DNA of 64,000 nt from G963923955 sp963923955 (lineage in GTDB: Bacteria; Pseudomonadota; Gammaproteobacteria; Eutrophobiales; Eutrophobiaceae): positions 558,001 through 622,000 of the forward strand of contig OZ000552.1 of NCBI GenBank assembly GCA_963923955.1, written 5' to 3'. A program made the translations under genes and the position numbers. Within the stretch, counting starts at the first letter, position 1. Each line of letters opens with the position of its first letter. The notes under the pieces are model-generated. The model worked only from the letters and a program-made list of their open reading frames with translations. It had not been told where the DNA came from and searched no databases. Shown piece after piece: positions 34,812 through 44,277 of this stretch.

Positions 34812-35993
34812 ATGAATGATCCAGTCGTTGTTGTTGGCATGGCGCGGACACCGCTTGGTGGCCTGCAAGGGGAGTTGGCGGAAGTGAGCGCGCCTGAGTT
34901 GGGCAGTGTTGCGATCAAGGCGGCGCTGGAGCGGGGCAATGTCGAACCCGAGGCCGTGGATGAGACGATCATGGGCTGTGTGCTGCCCGCCGGTCTGGGC
35001 CAGGCGCCGGCGCGGCAGGCGTCTTTAGGCGCCGGTATCCCCTATGCCAGCGGCTGCACCACGGTGAATAAGATGTGCGCCTCCGGCATGAAGGCGGTGA
35101 TGCTGGGGGTTGATGCGCTCAATGCCGGCGCGGCGGAGGTTATCGTTGCCGGCGGCATGGAGAGCATGACCCGGGCCCCGTACTTATTGCCGAAGGCACG
35201 TCAAGGTATGCGCTTGGGGCACGGACAGCTTCTCGACCACATGTTCTTTGATGGCCTGGAAGACAACTTCGGCACGGGCGGGCTGATGGGCACCTTCGCC
35301 GAGAAGTGTGCGGGCGAATATCAGTTTTCCCGCGAGGCACAAGACGCCTTTGCGATCGAATCACTCACGCGCGCACAAAAGGCCATTGCGGAGAACCGAT
35401 TCTGTGAAGAGATCGCCTCAGTAGTTGTTAGCTCACGACGGGGTGATAAGATCATCGATACCGATGAACAGCCCGGCAGGGCCCGCCTGGAGAAGATCCC
35501 GATGCTCAAACCGGCCTTCGCCAAAGACGGCACCGTAACGCCGGCCAACGCCAGTTCCATCTCTGATGGTGCCGCCGCACTAGTCCTGATGAAGCAGTCT
35601 GAAGCGGACCGACGCGGCCTGAAAAGCCTTGCCCGCCTGCTTGCTCACAGCACGCATGCCCAAGAGCCGGCCTGGTTTACCACGGCGCCGGTTGGCGCAA
35701 TCGCCAAGCTCCTGGAGAAGGTGTCCTGGTCAAGGGCTGAGGTGGATCTGTACGAGATCAACGAGGCCTTTGCCGTTGTTGCCATGGCCGCCATGCACGA
35801 TCTGAAACTGCCCCATGAGAAGGTCAATGTCAACGGCGGTGCCTGCGCGCTGGGTCATCCGGTGGGTGCCTCTGGTGCGCGCATCATGGTAACCCTGATC
35901 GCCGCCTTGAAAGATCGTGGACTAAAGAAAGGCGTGGCCGGCCTGTGCCTCGGCGGCGGTGAAGCAACGGCCATTGCCCTGGAACTGATCTAG
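34812..35993 (+). CDS. atoB: Acetyl-CoA acetyltransferase (thiolase II)
   Basis: A 393-residue thiolase. The acyl-binding cysteine lies in NKMCASGMKAVMLG, the histidine in NEAFAVV, and the second cysteine in GLCLGGGEA. NGGACALGHPVGASGAR completes the signature set. It cleaves acetoacetyl-CoA to two acetyl-CoA, the step after the CoA transferase in this cluster. A GGAGG site precedes the ATG. Confidence 0.95.
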   Translation: MNDPVVVVGMARTPLGGLQGELAEVSAPELGSVAIKAALERGNVEPEAVDETIMGCVLPAGLGQAPARQASLGAGIPYASGCTTVNKMCASGMKAVMLGVDALNAGAAEVIVAGGMESMTRAPYLLPKARQGMRLGHGQLLDHMFFDGLEDNFGTGGLMGTFAEKCAGEYQFSREAQDAFAIESLTRAQKAIAENRFCEEIASVVVSSRRGDKIIDTDEQPGRARLEKIPMLKPAFAKDGTVTPANASSISDGAAALVLMKQSEADRRGLKSLARLLAHSTHAQEPAWFTTAPVGAIAKLLEKVSWSRAEVDLYEINEAFAVVAMAAMHDLKLPHEKVNVNGGACALGHPVGASGARIMVTLIAALKDRGLKKGVAGLCLGGGEATAIALELI

Positions 35994-36089
35994 GCAACCA
36001 TCATGTCGGCCGGGCTGATTTAGACATTGCAAGTGAGAAGGCTACCATGAATATTTCCGAGTTTAGTTATTGCCAGTGAGAATAGCGCA

Positions 36090-36851
36090 ATGAAAATTGC
36101 AGACTGCGCCGCCGTGGTAACCGGTGGTGCCTCCGGCTTAGGCGCAGCAACCGCAAGCAGGCTGGCGGCGCAAGGTGCCCGGGTCGCCCTGTTTGATCTG
36201 GATCGGGCCCGGGGCGAGCGGCTTGCAAGAGACATCAACGGCCTCTTTGTGCAGGTGGACGTAAGTGACGAGGCAAGCGTCAAGCAAGGCTTGGCGGCCG
36301 CGGCAAAGGCGCATGGTGAGGCGCGCATCCTGGTCAACTGCGCCGGCATCGTCATTGCCCAGAAGACCACCAGCAAGGGCGCAGCACACGCATTGGAAGA
36401 TTTTCAGCGCGTACTCGCGATCAACCTAAGCGGCACCTTTAACTGCATCCGCCTGGCGGCCACGCGCATGGCCGCGCTCACAAAGGTTGATAATGAAGAA
36501 CGCGGCGTGATCGTCAATACCGCCTCAGTCGCCGCCTATGAGGGCCAGATAGGGCAGGCGGCCTACTCCGCATCAAAGGGCGGGATTGTGGCCATGACCC
36601 TGCCGATTGCCCGCGACCTGGCGCGAGACAATATACGCGTTGTCACCCTGGCGCCGGGAATATTCAACACGCCCTTGATGGAGGCCCTGCCGGAAGAAGT
36701 ACAAGCCGCATTGGCGGCGAGCGTCCCCTGCCCGGCGCGATTAGGCGCCCCCGATGAGTTTGCCCGCATGGTGCAGCAGGCTTGCGAGAACGCCTATCTC
36801 AACGCTGAGACCATTCGCCTCGACGGCGCACTCAGGATGGCACCGCGCTAG
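36090..36851 (+). CDS. 3-Hydroxyacyl-CoA dehydrogenase, type II (SDR)
   Basis: A 253-residue short-chain dehydrogenase. It has the NAD-binding TGGASGLGAATASRLA, the Asp (FDLD) that favours NAD, NCAGIV, and the catalytic Tyr-Lys in AAYSASKGGI. The ending LAPGIFNTPLMEALPEEVQAAL (shown as NTPLMEALPEEVQ) is typical of the HSD17B10-like type II 3-hydroxyacyl-CoA dehydrogenases that act on 2-methyl-3-hydroxybutyryl-CoA in isoleucine breakdown. It ends the plus-strand acyl-CoA cluster. Confidence 0.9.
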   Translation: MKIADCAAVVTGGASGLGAATASRLAAQGARVALFDLDRARGERLARDINGLFVQVDVSDEASVKQGLAAAAKAHGEARILVNCAGIVIAQKTTSKGAAHALEDFQRVLAINLSGTFNCIRLAATRMAALTKVDNEERGVIVNTASVAAYEGQIGQAAYSASKGGIVAMTLPIARDLARDNIRVVTLAPGIFNTPLMEALPEEVQAALAASVPCPARLGAPDEFARMVQQACENAYLNAETIRLDGALRMAPR

Positions 36852-36933
36852 GGTGGATTTTTTCCGGCCTGCGGTGCCGGGCGGTGGCTTTGCCTCGTGC
36901 CTTACTATCGCCGCATTTGCCCTCGTAACCTGT

Positions 36934-36966
36934 TTGACCCACTGCCCGGCCGTGTTGGGTTATAAT
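36934..36966 (+). promoter_or_regulatory. Possible promoter of the type III RM locus
   Basis: TATAAT (36961-36966) lies about 60 bases before the mod start, with TTGACC (36934-36939) upstream at a long 21-base spacing. The -10 box is perfect but the pair is not ideal. Confidence 0.4.
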
Positions 36967-37026
36967 CAGCGGTGGGCGATCCTAATCGCCTAGAAATAAG
37001 CCCACGTAACCTATAGAGAAAAGATA

Positions 37027-37284
37027 ATGAAAAAGCTAAAGATGCGCACGCCTGATTTGGTGGCGGAGAATATTCGCAAACTAAAAGCGCTGTTTCCTGA
37101 TTGCGTGACCGAGGTGCGGGATGAGCAGGGCAAGGTTACGCCGGCGGTGGATTTTGATCAGCTAAGCCAAGTGCTAAGCGGGCAGCTGGTGGCCGGGCCG
37201 CAAGAGCGCTATCAGCTGAACTGGCCCGGCAAGCGGGCGGCGCTGTTGGCGGCCGCTGCGCCCGCAACGGGCCGAGAGCGTTGA
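37027..37284 (+). CDS. mod: Type III DNA methyltransferase Mod, N-terminal fragment
   Basis: An 85-residue fragment, MKKLKMRTPDLVAENI to YQLNWPGKRAALLAAAAP, which is the usual start of type III Mod proteins. It then leaves frame and stops at 37284. The continuation (RAESVDFDTTQNLFIEGDN) is in the next reading frame from about 37262, so an indel, perhaps with loss of a few codons, lies near 37240-37275. No simple repeat is present there that would suggest programmed switching. If the sequence is right, intact Mod is not made. Confidence 0.8.
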   Translation: MKKLKMRTPDLVAENIRKLKALFPDCVTEVRDEQGKVTPAVDFDQLSQVLSGQLVAGPQERYQLNWPGKRAALLAAAAPATGRER

Positions 37285-37333
37285 TTTTGATACCACGCAG
37301 AACCTGTTTATCGAGGGCGATAACCTGGCTGCC

Positions 37334-38875
37334 TTGAAGCTGTTGCAGGAGACGTATCTTGGCCGGGTGAAGATGATCTACATCGACCCGCCTTACAACA
37401 CGGGCAAGGATTTTATTTATAAGGATAATTTTGCGGAAGCAGCGGCGGATTACCTGCTCCGCTCCGGCCAGCGCGATGGTAATGGCAACCACCTGACCGC
37501 CAACACGGACGGCAACGGCCGCTTTCATTCCGACTGGCTGTCTTTTATCTATCCACGGCTGAAGCTGGCGCGTAACTTGTTAAGAGACGATGGCGTTATT
37601 TTTATTTCCATTGATGATAACGAGGTACACAACTTATGCGCGTTGATGAATGAGGTTTTTGGGGAGGCTAATTTTATCGTCACATTTCTTTGGAATAGCA
37701 CCAAGGGTGCTCAAGGCATGGTTACAAAGCATATGATTGTCAACAATCATGAATATGTTTTGGTATATGCTCGATTTAGAGATAACTTTCATTTCACAGG
37801 TATAGAACGTGACGAAAGAGATTTTTCTAATCCTGATAATGATCCGCGCGGAAAGTGGAAACGACAATACTTGCAGAGATTCGGTCAAAATCTACCTGTA
37901 CGTTCTATTTCTGATCCTGCGACGGGGAAGCTATACAATTTTGAAACACCCTACACTCAAGAAAAGTTGGCGGCTTGGGTTCAAGATGGAAGAATTCTGT
38001 TTCCTCAGGGTGATGAAGGCTATCCAGCTCGCAAAGAATTTTTATCTGAGTACAAGCATAAGAAGCAACTGGTGACAACTCTCGGTTTATACTCAACAAA
38101 ATCTAACACGGAAAAATTGTATTCTTTATTCGAAGATCGAAAGATATTTACCAATCCCAAACCCAATGATTTATTAAAGTACTTTGTCCAGACAGTTACT
38201 GATAAAAACGACATCATCCTCGACTTCTTCGCCGGCTCATGCACCACCGCCCATGCCGTGATGCAACTCAACGCCGAAGACGGCGGCAAGCGCCGCTTTA
38301 TCATGGTGCAACTGCCCGAACCGTGCGAGGAGAAATCCGAAGCGTATAAGGCGGGTTATCAAACCATCGCTGCGATTGGCAGAGAGCGCATCCGCCGCGC
38401 CGGCCGGCAGCTCGTTCACGGCGATTGCCATCAGGATTGTCATGAGAATTGGAATAAGGACTTTGGCTTTCGCGCCCTGGCGGTGGATAGCTCCAACATG
38501 GCCGATGTGTATTATACGCCGGCGGCGCTGAAGCAGTCTGATCTATTGGCCGCGGTGGATACGATCAAGCCGGGGCGGGATGACCCGGAAGACCTGTTGT
38601 TTCAGGTGTTGCTGGATTGGGGCATTGAGCTGACCCTGCCTATTCGTGCGCGCAGCGTCCAGGGCAAGCGCGTGTTGTTTGTGGGCGAGGCACCGCTTGT
38701 TCTGATCGCCTGTTTTGATGGCGGCATTACTGATGCGCTGGTGAAAGAACTGGCCGCTTATCAGCCGCAGCGAGTGGTGTTTTGCGACAAGGGCTTTGCT
38801 TGCGATTCGGTGAAGATCAATGCCGCGCAGATCTTCCATCAGCTATCCCCGGCAACGGATGTGAAGTCGATCTAG
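37334..38875 (+). CDS. mod: Type III DNA methyltransferase Mod, main part
   Basis: This part carries the beta-class order: motif IV IYIDPPYNTGKDF, a central target-recognition region (about 37650-38200), then motif I DFFAGSCTTAHAVM and ERIRRAGRQL. Motif I is normally DFFAGSGTT; here Gly is replaced by Cys (TGC at 38240-38242), in the SAM-binding loop. The recognition region is much more AT-rich than the flanks, as expected if it was exchanged. In frame, coding actually continues upstream to about 37262. A start at the TTG of 37334 is only formal, since it lies inside a conserved block. Type III Mod methylates adenine in an asymmetric site and guides Res. Confidence 0.85.
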   Translation: MKLLQETYLGRVKMIYIDPPYNTGKDFIYKDNFAEAAADYLLRSGQRDGNGNHLTANTDGNGRFHSDWLSFIYPRLKLARNLLRDDGVIFISIDDNEVHNLCALMNEVFGEANFIVTFLWNSTKGAQGMVTKHMIVNNHEYVLVYARFRDNFHFTGIERDERDFSNPDNDPRGKWKRQYLQRFGQNLPVRSISDPATGKLYNFETPYTQEKLAAWVQDGRILFPQGDEGYPARKEFLSEYKHKKQLVTTLGLYSTKSNTEKLYSLFEDRKIFTNPKPNDLLKYFVQTVTDKNDIILDFFAGSCTTAHAVMQLNAEDGGKRRFIMVQLPEPCEEKSEAYKAGYQTIAAIGRERIRRAGRQLVHGDCHQDCHENWNKDFGFRALAVDSSNMADVYYTPAALKQSDLLAAVDTIKPGRDDPEDLLFQVLLDWGIELTLPIRARSVQGKRVLFVGEAPLVLIACFDGGITDALVKELAAYQPQRVVFCDKGFACDSVKINAAQIFHQLSPATDVKSI

Positions 38876-38886
38876 GGGCGGCCGAG

Positions 38887-41800
38887 GTGCAGCTGCAATT
38901 CAAAGTCCAGCCCTATCAAAGCGCGGCCGTGGCTGCGGTGGTGGATTGCTTTGCCGGCCAGCCGCTGATCGGTGCAGTGCGCTATCGGCAGCCGCCGCGG
39001 CCGGCGCGCCAGGCCGATGCGCTGCAAGCGGGCTTTGGCAATGCGGAGATACAACTGCCGCAGGCGCAACTGCTGGCTAATGTCCGCGCCGTGCAACAGC
39101 GGCAGAATTTAACGCCGACGCGAACGCTGGATGCCTTCACGCAGGTGGATGGCCGCGGCGGGGTGAAGCCTAAACCTGCGGCATACCGGCCGGGGGCGCG
39201 ACTGAATCTGGATATCGAGATGGAGACCGGCACCGGCAAGACCTATTGTTATATCAAGACGATCTTTGAATTGAACAAGCGCTATGGCTGGGGCAAGTTC
39301 ATCGTGATGACGCCCAGCATCGCCATTCGTGAAGGCGTGTATCAGTCTTTTCAACTAACGGCCACGCACTTCACGCAAGCCTACGGCAAGCGGGCGCGGT
39401 TTTTTATTTATCATTCCAAGCGCCTGCATGAGCTGGAGAGCTTCTCATCGGATGCCGGGATCAATGTGATGATCATCAATATTCAGGCGTTCAATGCGCG
39501 CGGGGCGGACAACCGGCGCATTTATGATCAGCTGGATGATTTTCAATCGCGTCGGCCGATTGACGTCATCAGCGGCAACCGCCCCATCTTGATCCTGGAT
39601 GAGCCGCAAAAGATGGAGGGCCGGGCGACTTTGGATGCGCTGCCGAAGTTCAGGCCCTTGTTGATCCTGCGCTACTCGGCCACGCACCGCACCAATCATC
39701 TCAAGGTGCACCGGCTGGATGCGCTGGATGCCTATCATCAAAGGCTGGTGAAGAAGATCGCCGTGCGCGGCATCTCGGTGCGCGGCCTGCCGGGGACGAA
39801 TGCCTATCTTTATTTGGAAGGCATTGATATATCCAGACAAGCGCCGGTGGCGCGCCTTGAGTTGGAGGTGAAGTTAAAGTCCGGCGAGATCAAACGGCGG
39901 CTGCGGCGGCTGAAGTTCAAGGACGATCTGTTTGCCGAGTCCAATCAGCTGGATCAGTATCGCGGCTTTACCATCTCGCAGATTGACGCCAACGAGAACA
40001 CGGTGGAATTTACCAACGGCGTGGTGTTGCGCGCCGGCGAGGCCGGCGGCGATGTGCATGAGAAGGACGTGCGCCGCATTCAAATCCGCGAGGCGATCAA
40101 GGCGCATTTGGACAAAGAGCGGCAACTGTTCGCACAAGGCATCAAGGCGCTGTCGTTGTTCTTTATCGATCAGGTGGTGAAGTATCGGGATTATGAACGG
40201 GCGGATGAGAAGGGCGAGTATGCGCGTATCTTTGAAGAGGAATACGCGCTGTTGCGGGATGAGTATCTGGACGTGGCGGCGCTGGATGCGGGCTATCGCG
40301 ATCACCTGGCCGCGATTGATGCAGTGCAAACGCACAAGGGCTATTTCGCGATTGACAAGAAGGGCCGCATGCAAGACCCGAAGGCGGCGGTGCGCGGCGA
40401 GCAGGCCGGACTTTCCGATGATGTGAGCGCCTATGAGCTGATCCTGAAAGACAAGGAACGGCTGCTCGCGTTTTCTGAACCGACGCGGTTTATCTTCTCG
40501 CACTCGGCGCTGCGGGAGGGCTGGGATAACCCGAATGTGTTTGTGATGTGCATGTTAAAGCATAGCGACAACACCATCTCGCGGCGGCAGGAGGTGGGGC
40601 GCGGCCTGCGCCTGGCGGTGGATCAGCAGGGCCGGCGCATCGACCAGCCGGCCATCGTGCATGAGGTGAATGTGCTGACCGTGGTGGCCAGCGAGAGCTA
40701 CGAAGGCTTTGTGGCCGGCTTGCAGAGCGAGATTGTCGAGAGCCTGTCTGCGCGACCGCGCAAGGCCAATGTGGAATATTTCGCCGGCAAAATAATGAAA
40801 ACAGCGAGCGGGGCGGTGGAGGTGGATGAGAAAATGGCGAGGCAAATTTATCGCTATCTCGTCAGGCACGATTATACGGATGAGGATGACGGCATCACGG
40901 ACAAGTACCATGCCGGCAAAGAAGCCGCGGCGCTGGCTGATCTGACCGCAGAGATGAAGCCTTATACCGAGCAGATTTTTTATCTGATCGATAGTGTCTT
41001 TGATGACAGCAAGCTGCCGCAGATCGGCGATGACCGCAGGCGGCACCGCAATCCTTTGAATGATAATTTCAGGAAAAAGGAATTCCAGGAACTCTGGCAG
41101 CGCATCAATCGCAAGGCGGTGTATCGGGTGGATTTTGAATCTGCCGAGCTGATCGACAAGGCGGTCAAGGCGCTGGACGGATTGCAGGTAAGGCCCTTAC
41201 AATACACGGTGCGCGCCGGTGAGCAACTCGCTGAGGTGACGGATGCACAACTGAACGCCGGGACGGGTTTTGCGCTGACCGCTACGCATACCGAAAAAGG
41301 CGGAGCGGTGCATTCGGCAGTGCGCTATGACGTGATCGGCAAGGTGGCCGCCGATACTGAGCTGACGCGCAAGACCATCGCCGCTATTTTAGGCCGCATG
41401 GCACCGGCGAGCTTCGATCAGTTTCGCATGAACCCGGAGCATTTTATCGCGGAAGTATCACGCTTGATCAAGGAACAGAAGGCGACCGCGATGATCGAGC
41501 GGCTGTGTTATGACGCCAGCGAAGGCCGCCATGAGGCCGATGTATTCACCGCCGCCCAGACCGGCCAGGATTTTTCCAACGCACTCGGCAGGCTTAACAA
41601 ACATGTTTATGATTATTGCGTGACGGAATCCGGCGAGGAGCGAGCCTTCGTTCGCGTGCTGGATACAAGCGCCGAGGTGAGCGTCTATGCCAAGCTGCCG
41701 CGCGGCTTTCGGATCCCCACGCCCGTGGGCGAGTATAACCCCGACTGGGCGATTGCCTTTGAGCAGGGCAATGTGAAGCATATCTACTTCGTGGCCGAGA

Positions 41801-41964
41801 CCAAAGGCAGCCTGTTATCCATGCAACTGCGCGGGGTTGAGAAAAGCAAGATCGATTGTGCACAAAAATTCTTTGATGAGTTAAATAAGCGGCTGGACGC
41901 TGACAAAGTTAAATATGAAGTCGTTACCGGTTATGAGAAACTGATGGAGATAGTGGCGGGGTAG
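38887..41964 (+). CDS. res: Type III restriction enzyme Res subunit
   Basis: A protein of about 1025 residues. It has the superfamily 2 helicase motifs METGTGKTYCYIKTI (motif I), LDEPQKMEG (motif II, DEPQ), RYSATHRTNH, and REGWDNPNVF with GRGLRLAVD. The C-terminal nuclease region GEYNPDWAIAF ... FVAETKGS is of the PD-(D/E)XK type. The start is taken as GTG 38887 (VQLQFKVQPYQSAAV), 11 bases after mod; a longer frame overlapping mod is unlikely. Res translocates or slides on DNA and cuts only in complex with Mod. The reading frame is uninterrupted despite the damaged mod. Confidence 0.92.
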   Translation: MQLQFKVQPYQSAAVAAVVDCFAGQPLIGAVRYRQPPRPARQADALQAGFGNAEIQLPQAQLLANVRAVQQRQNLTPTRTLDAFTQVDGRGGVKPKPAAYRPGARLNLDIEMETGTGKTYCYIKTIFELNKRYGWGKFIVMTPSIAIREGVYQSFQLTATHFTQAYGKRARFFIYHSKRLHELESFSSDAGINVMIINIQAFNARGADNRRIYDQLDDFQSRRPIDVISGNRPILILDEPQKMEGRATLDALPKFRPLLILRYSATHRTNHLKVHRLDALDAYHQRLVKKIAVRGISVRGLPGTNAYLYLEGIDISRQAPVARLELEVKLKSGEIKRRLRRLKFKDDLFAESNQLDQYRGFTISQIDANENTVEFTNGVVLRAGEAGGDVHEKDVRRIQIREAIKAHLDKERQLFAQGIKALSLFFIDQVVKYRDYERADEKGEYARIFEEEYALLRDEYLDVAALDAGYRDHLAAIDAVQTHKGYFAIDKKGRMQDPKAAVRGEQAGLSDDVSAYELILKDKERLLAFSEPTRFIFSHSALREGWDNPNVFVMCMLKHSDNTISRRQEVGRGLRLAVDQQGRRIDQPAIVHEVNVLTVVASESYEGFVAGLQSEIVESLSARPRKANVEYFAGKIMKTASGAVEVDEKMARQIYRYLVRHDYTDEDDGITDKYHAGKEAAALADLTAEMKPYTEQIFYLIDSVFDDSKLPQIGDDRRRHRNPLNDNFRKKEFQELWQRINRKAVYRVDFESAELIDKAVKALDGLQVRPLQYTVRAGEQLAEVTDAQLNAGTGFALTATHTEKGGAVHSAVRYDVIGKVAADTELTRKTIAAILGRMAPASFDQFRMNPEHFIAEVSRLIKEQKATAMIERLCYDASEGRHEADVFTAAQTGQDFSNALGRLNKHVYDYCVTESGEERAFVRVLDTSAEVSVYAKLPRGFRIPTPVGEYNPDWAIAFEQGNVKHIYFVAETKGSLLSMQLRGVEKSKIDCAQKFFDELNKRLDADKVKYEVVTGYEKLMEIVAG

Positions 41965-42063
41965 CGGCAAGGCCGGAATGTTTGTAAGGTATTCTGTCCG
42001 CCTGTCTTTGCTTACGATGAAGCACTGGTCAAGTTCAAGGCGATAAGTGATTTATTTTTCAAG

Positions 42064-43095
42064 TTAGTTATCTGCCCTGCCCTGCTTCGCATCATTGACA
42101 AAGGCTTGAATATCATCCTCGCTCGTGTTCCAGGAGCACATCAGCCGCGCCCCGCCGGCGAAGAAGTTGTAGAAATACCAGCCCTTCTCTTTGAGATGTC
42201 GGCTAATATTCTCCGGCAAGCTGACGAATACGCCGTTGGCCTCAACGGGGGCGTTGAGTACTACACCGGGAATTTCTTCCAGCCCTGCCGCCAGTTTCTT
42301 TGCGCATTGGTTGGCATGACGGGCATATCGTAGCCAGCTATCGTCCCGATACAGGCCGACCCAGGGCGCGGTGAGGAAACGCATCTTGGAGGCAAGCTGT
42401 CCCGACTGTTTGCATCGATAATCAAATTCGGTGGCGAGCGCCTTGTCAAAAAACACCACCGCATCGCCGACCGCCATGCCCAGCTTGGTGCCGCCGAAAC
42501 ACAGCACATCCACGCCGCTTTGCCAGGTGAGCGCTGCCGGGCTTAGATCCAATGCGGCCACGGCATTGGCAAAACGCGCCCCGTCCATGTGCAGTTTGAG
42601 CCGGTGGTGTCTGGCTATCGCGCCGATCTCGGCGATTTCGTCGCGGGTGTAGAGTGTACCGAGTTCAGTGGCCTGGGTGATGGAGATGACCTTGGGCTTG
42701 GGGAAGTGGATGTCCGTGCGGCGGGTGATCTGGTGTTCGATTTCTTTAATATCCAGTTTGCCGTTCGCACCGCCCGCCAAGAGGATCTTGGTGCCGTTGG
42801 AATAGAACTCTGGCGCCCCGCACTCATCGGTTTCAACATGCGCTGCTTCGTGGCAGATGATGCTGTGGTAGGACTGGCACATGGATGACAAGGCAAGCGA
42901 GTTTGCCGCGGTGCCGTTAAAGGTAAAAAAGACTTCGCAATCCCGTGCGAAGACCTCGCGGAGCAACTGACAAGCCGCATTGGTCCACTCATCTTCCCCA
43001 TAGCCCGGGGTGTAATCGCGGTTCGCCTCTTCCAGGGCGGCCCAGGCCTCCGGGGCGACCCCGGCGGTGTTGTCACTGGCAAAATGGTATTTCAT
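42064..43095 (-). CDS. ltaE: Low-specificity L-threonine aldolase
   Basis: A 343-residue PLP enzyme of the beta-eliminating lyase / threonine aldolase family. Parts are MKYHFASDNTAGVAPEAW, FTFNGTAANSLALS, ICHEAAHVETDECGAPE, LHMDGARFANA and the PLP-lysine in CFGGTKLGMAVGDA. It splits threonine (or phenylserine) to glycine and an aldehyde. The start at 43095 fits the family. An open frame up to 43185 overlaps the leucine dehydrogenase stop, so translation from there cannot be excluded. It is the last gene of the bkd-side run. Confidence 0.9.
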   Translation of the reverse strand: MKYHFASDNTAGVAPEAWAALEEANRDYTPGYGEDEWTNAACQLLREVFARDCEVFFTFNGTAANSLALSSMCQSYHSIICHEAAHVETDECGAPEFYSNGTKILLAGGANGKLDIKEIEHQITRRTDIHFPKPKVISITQATELGTLYTRDEIAEIGAIARHHRLKLHMDGARFANAVAALDLSPAALTWQSGVDVLCFGGTKLGMAVGDAVVFFDKALATEFDYRCKQSGQLASKMRFLTAPWVGLYRDDSWLRYARHANQCAKKLAAGLEEIPGVVLNAPVEANGVFVSLPENISRHLKEKGWYFYNFFAGGARLMCSWNTSEDDIQAFVNDAKQGRADN

Positions 43096-43181
43096 TGCGT
43101 TGTGCGATGGTTGTCGTTCTATTGACCAGTCTGGGGCGGACTTGTTCAGGGCTTGCCTTACCAGCGTGCTGCTCATGCTGA

Positions 43182-44258
43182 TCATGCTGATCGCGCCGGT
43201 TCAAGTTCAACTGGCTTTGGGCTTGCGTTGAATTTCTCTTCCGCCATGGCTTCTGCGATAGCATGGCTGGAGCGCCTTTCCGCATCGGCCCGCGCGAAGA
43301 TATGCTTGAGCCGGTCGCCGATGCGGAGGATCTGATCCTTGACGGACTCTAAAGCGGCGCTGTTTGTTTGATGATAAACCTCAATGATGCCGCCGGCATT
43401 GATCACAAAATCCGGCGCATAGAGAATGTCTTTTTCAAGCAGCAGGTCTGCATGCCGTTCTTCGGCCAGTTGGTTGTTGGCGCCACCGGCAACGATGGGC
43501 GCATTCAAGGCATGGATGCCGGCATCGTTTAGCACCGCCCCTAAGGCGCAGGGGGAGAATACCTCGGCCTCTATGCCGATCACATCCTCGCTTGAGACTG
43601 CGTGCGCACCAAATTCCTCCACCACACGCCTGACATTCTCCCGGTTAATGTCGGCGACGAAGACCCTGGCACCGGCCCTGGTCAGTAATTCGGTTAAGTA
43701 ATAGCCGACCTGCCCCACGCCTTGTAAGGCGATGCGCAGGCCGCTTAGTTCATCTAAGCCCAGTTTGTGCTTAACGGCGACCTGGATGCCGGTAAATACG
43801 CCTAAGGCCGTGCTGGGAGAGGGATCGCCTAAGTGCTTGGCGCTGCTATCTACACCGGCGACATGGTGTGTTTTTTCCTTGATGATCTTCATGTCTGCCA
43901 CGCTGGTGCCGGAGTCTTCGGCGACAATGTAGCGCCCACCAAGACTATGGATGAATGTGCCCATCGCCCGCAGGAGTTCAGGCGTCTTGTCTTTCTGCGG
44001 GTCGCCGATAATGATGGATTTTCCGCCGCCAAACGGCAATTCCGCCAGCGCCGATTTATAGCTCATGCCGCGCGAGAGGCGCAACACATCGTCCAGCGCC
44101 GCTTCAGAGTCCGCATAAGGATACATGCGGCAGCCGCCGGCAGCCGGGCCCAGGCAGGTATTGTGAATGGCGATGATGGCATTTAAGCCGGTGTCTTTGT
44201 CATGGCCGAAGGCAACTATTTCATGCCCGTCAAAGGATCTTGCATCAAATACCGACAT
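43182..44258 (-). CDS. ldh: Leucine (Leu/Val/Phe) dehydrogenase
   Basis: A 358-residue amino-acid dehydrogenase. LGPAAGGCRMYPYADSEAALDDV, the catalytic lysine motif LPFGGGKSIIIGDP, GVDSSAKHLGDPSPSTA and the NAD-binding ALQGVGQVGYYLTELL are typical of Leu/Val/Phe dehydrogenases. It oxidatively deaminates branched-chain amino acids to 2-keto acids for the Bkd complex encoded just upstream (19 bases). Exact preference among Leu, Val and Ile is not shown. Confidence 0.93.
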   Translation of the reverse strand: MSVFDARSFDGHEIVAFGHDKDTGLNAIIAIHNTCLGPAAGGCRMYPYADSEAALDDVLRLSRGMSYKSALAELPFGGGKSIIIGDPQKDKTPELLRAMGTFIHSLGGRYIVAEDSGTSVADMKIIKEKTHHVAGVDSSAKHLGDPSPSTALGVFTGIQVAVKHKLGLDELSGLRIALQGVGQVGYYLTELLTRAGARVFVADINRENVRRVVEEFGAHAVSSEDVIGIEAEVFSPCALGAVLNDAGIHALNAPIVAGGANNQLAEERHADLLLEKDILYAPDFVINAGGIIEVYHQTNSAALESVKDQILRIGDRLKHIFARADAERRSSHAIAEAMAEEKFNASPKPVELEPARSA

Positions 44259-44277
44259 CGCCTGACTCTTCCATTTC

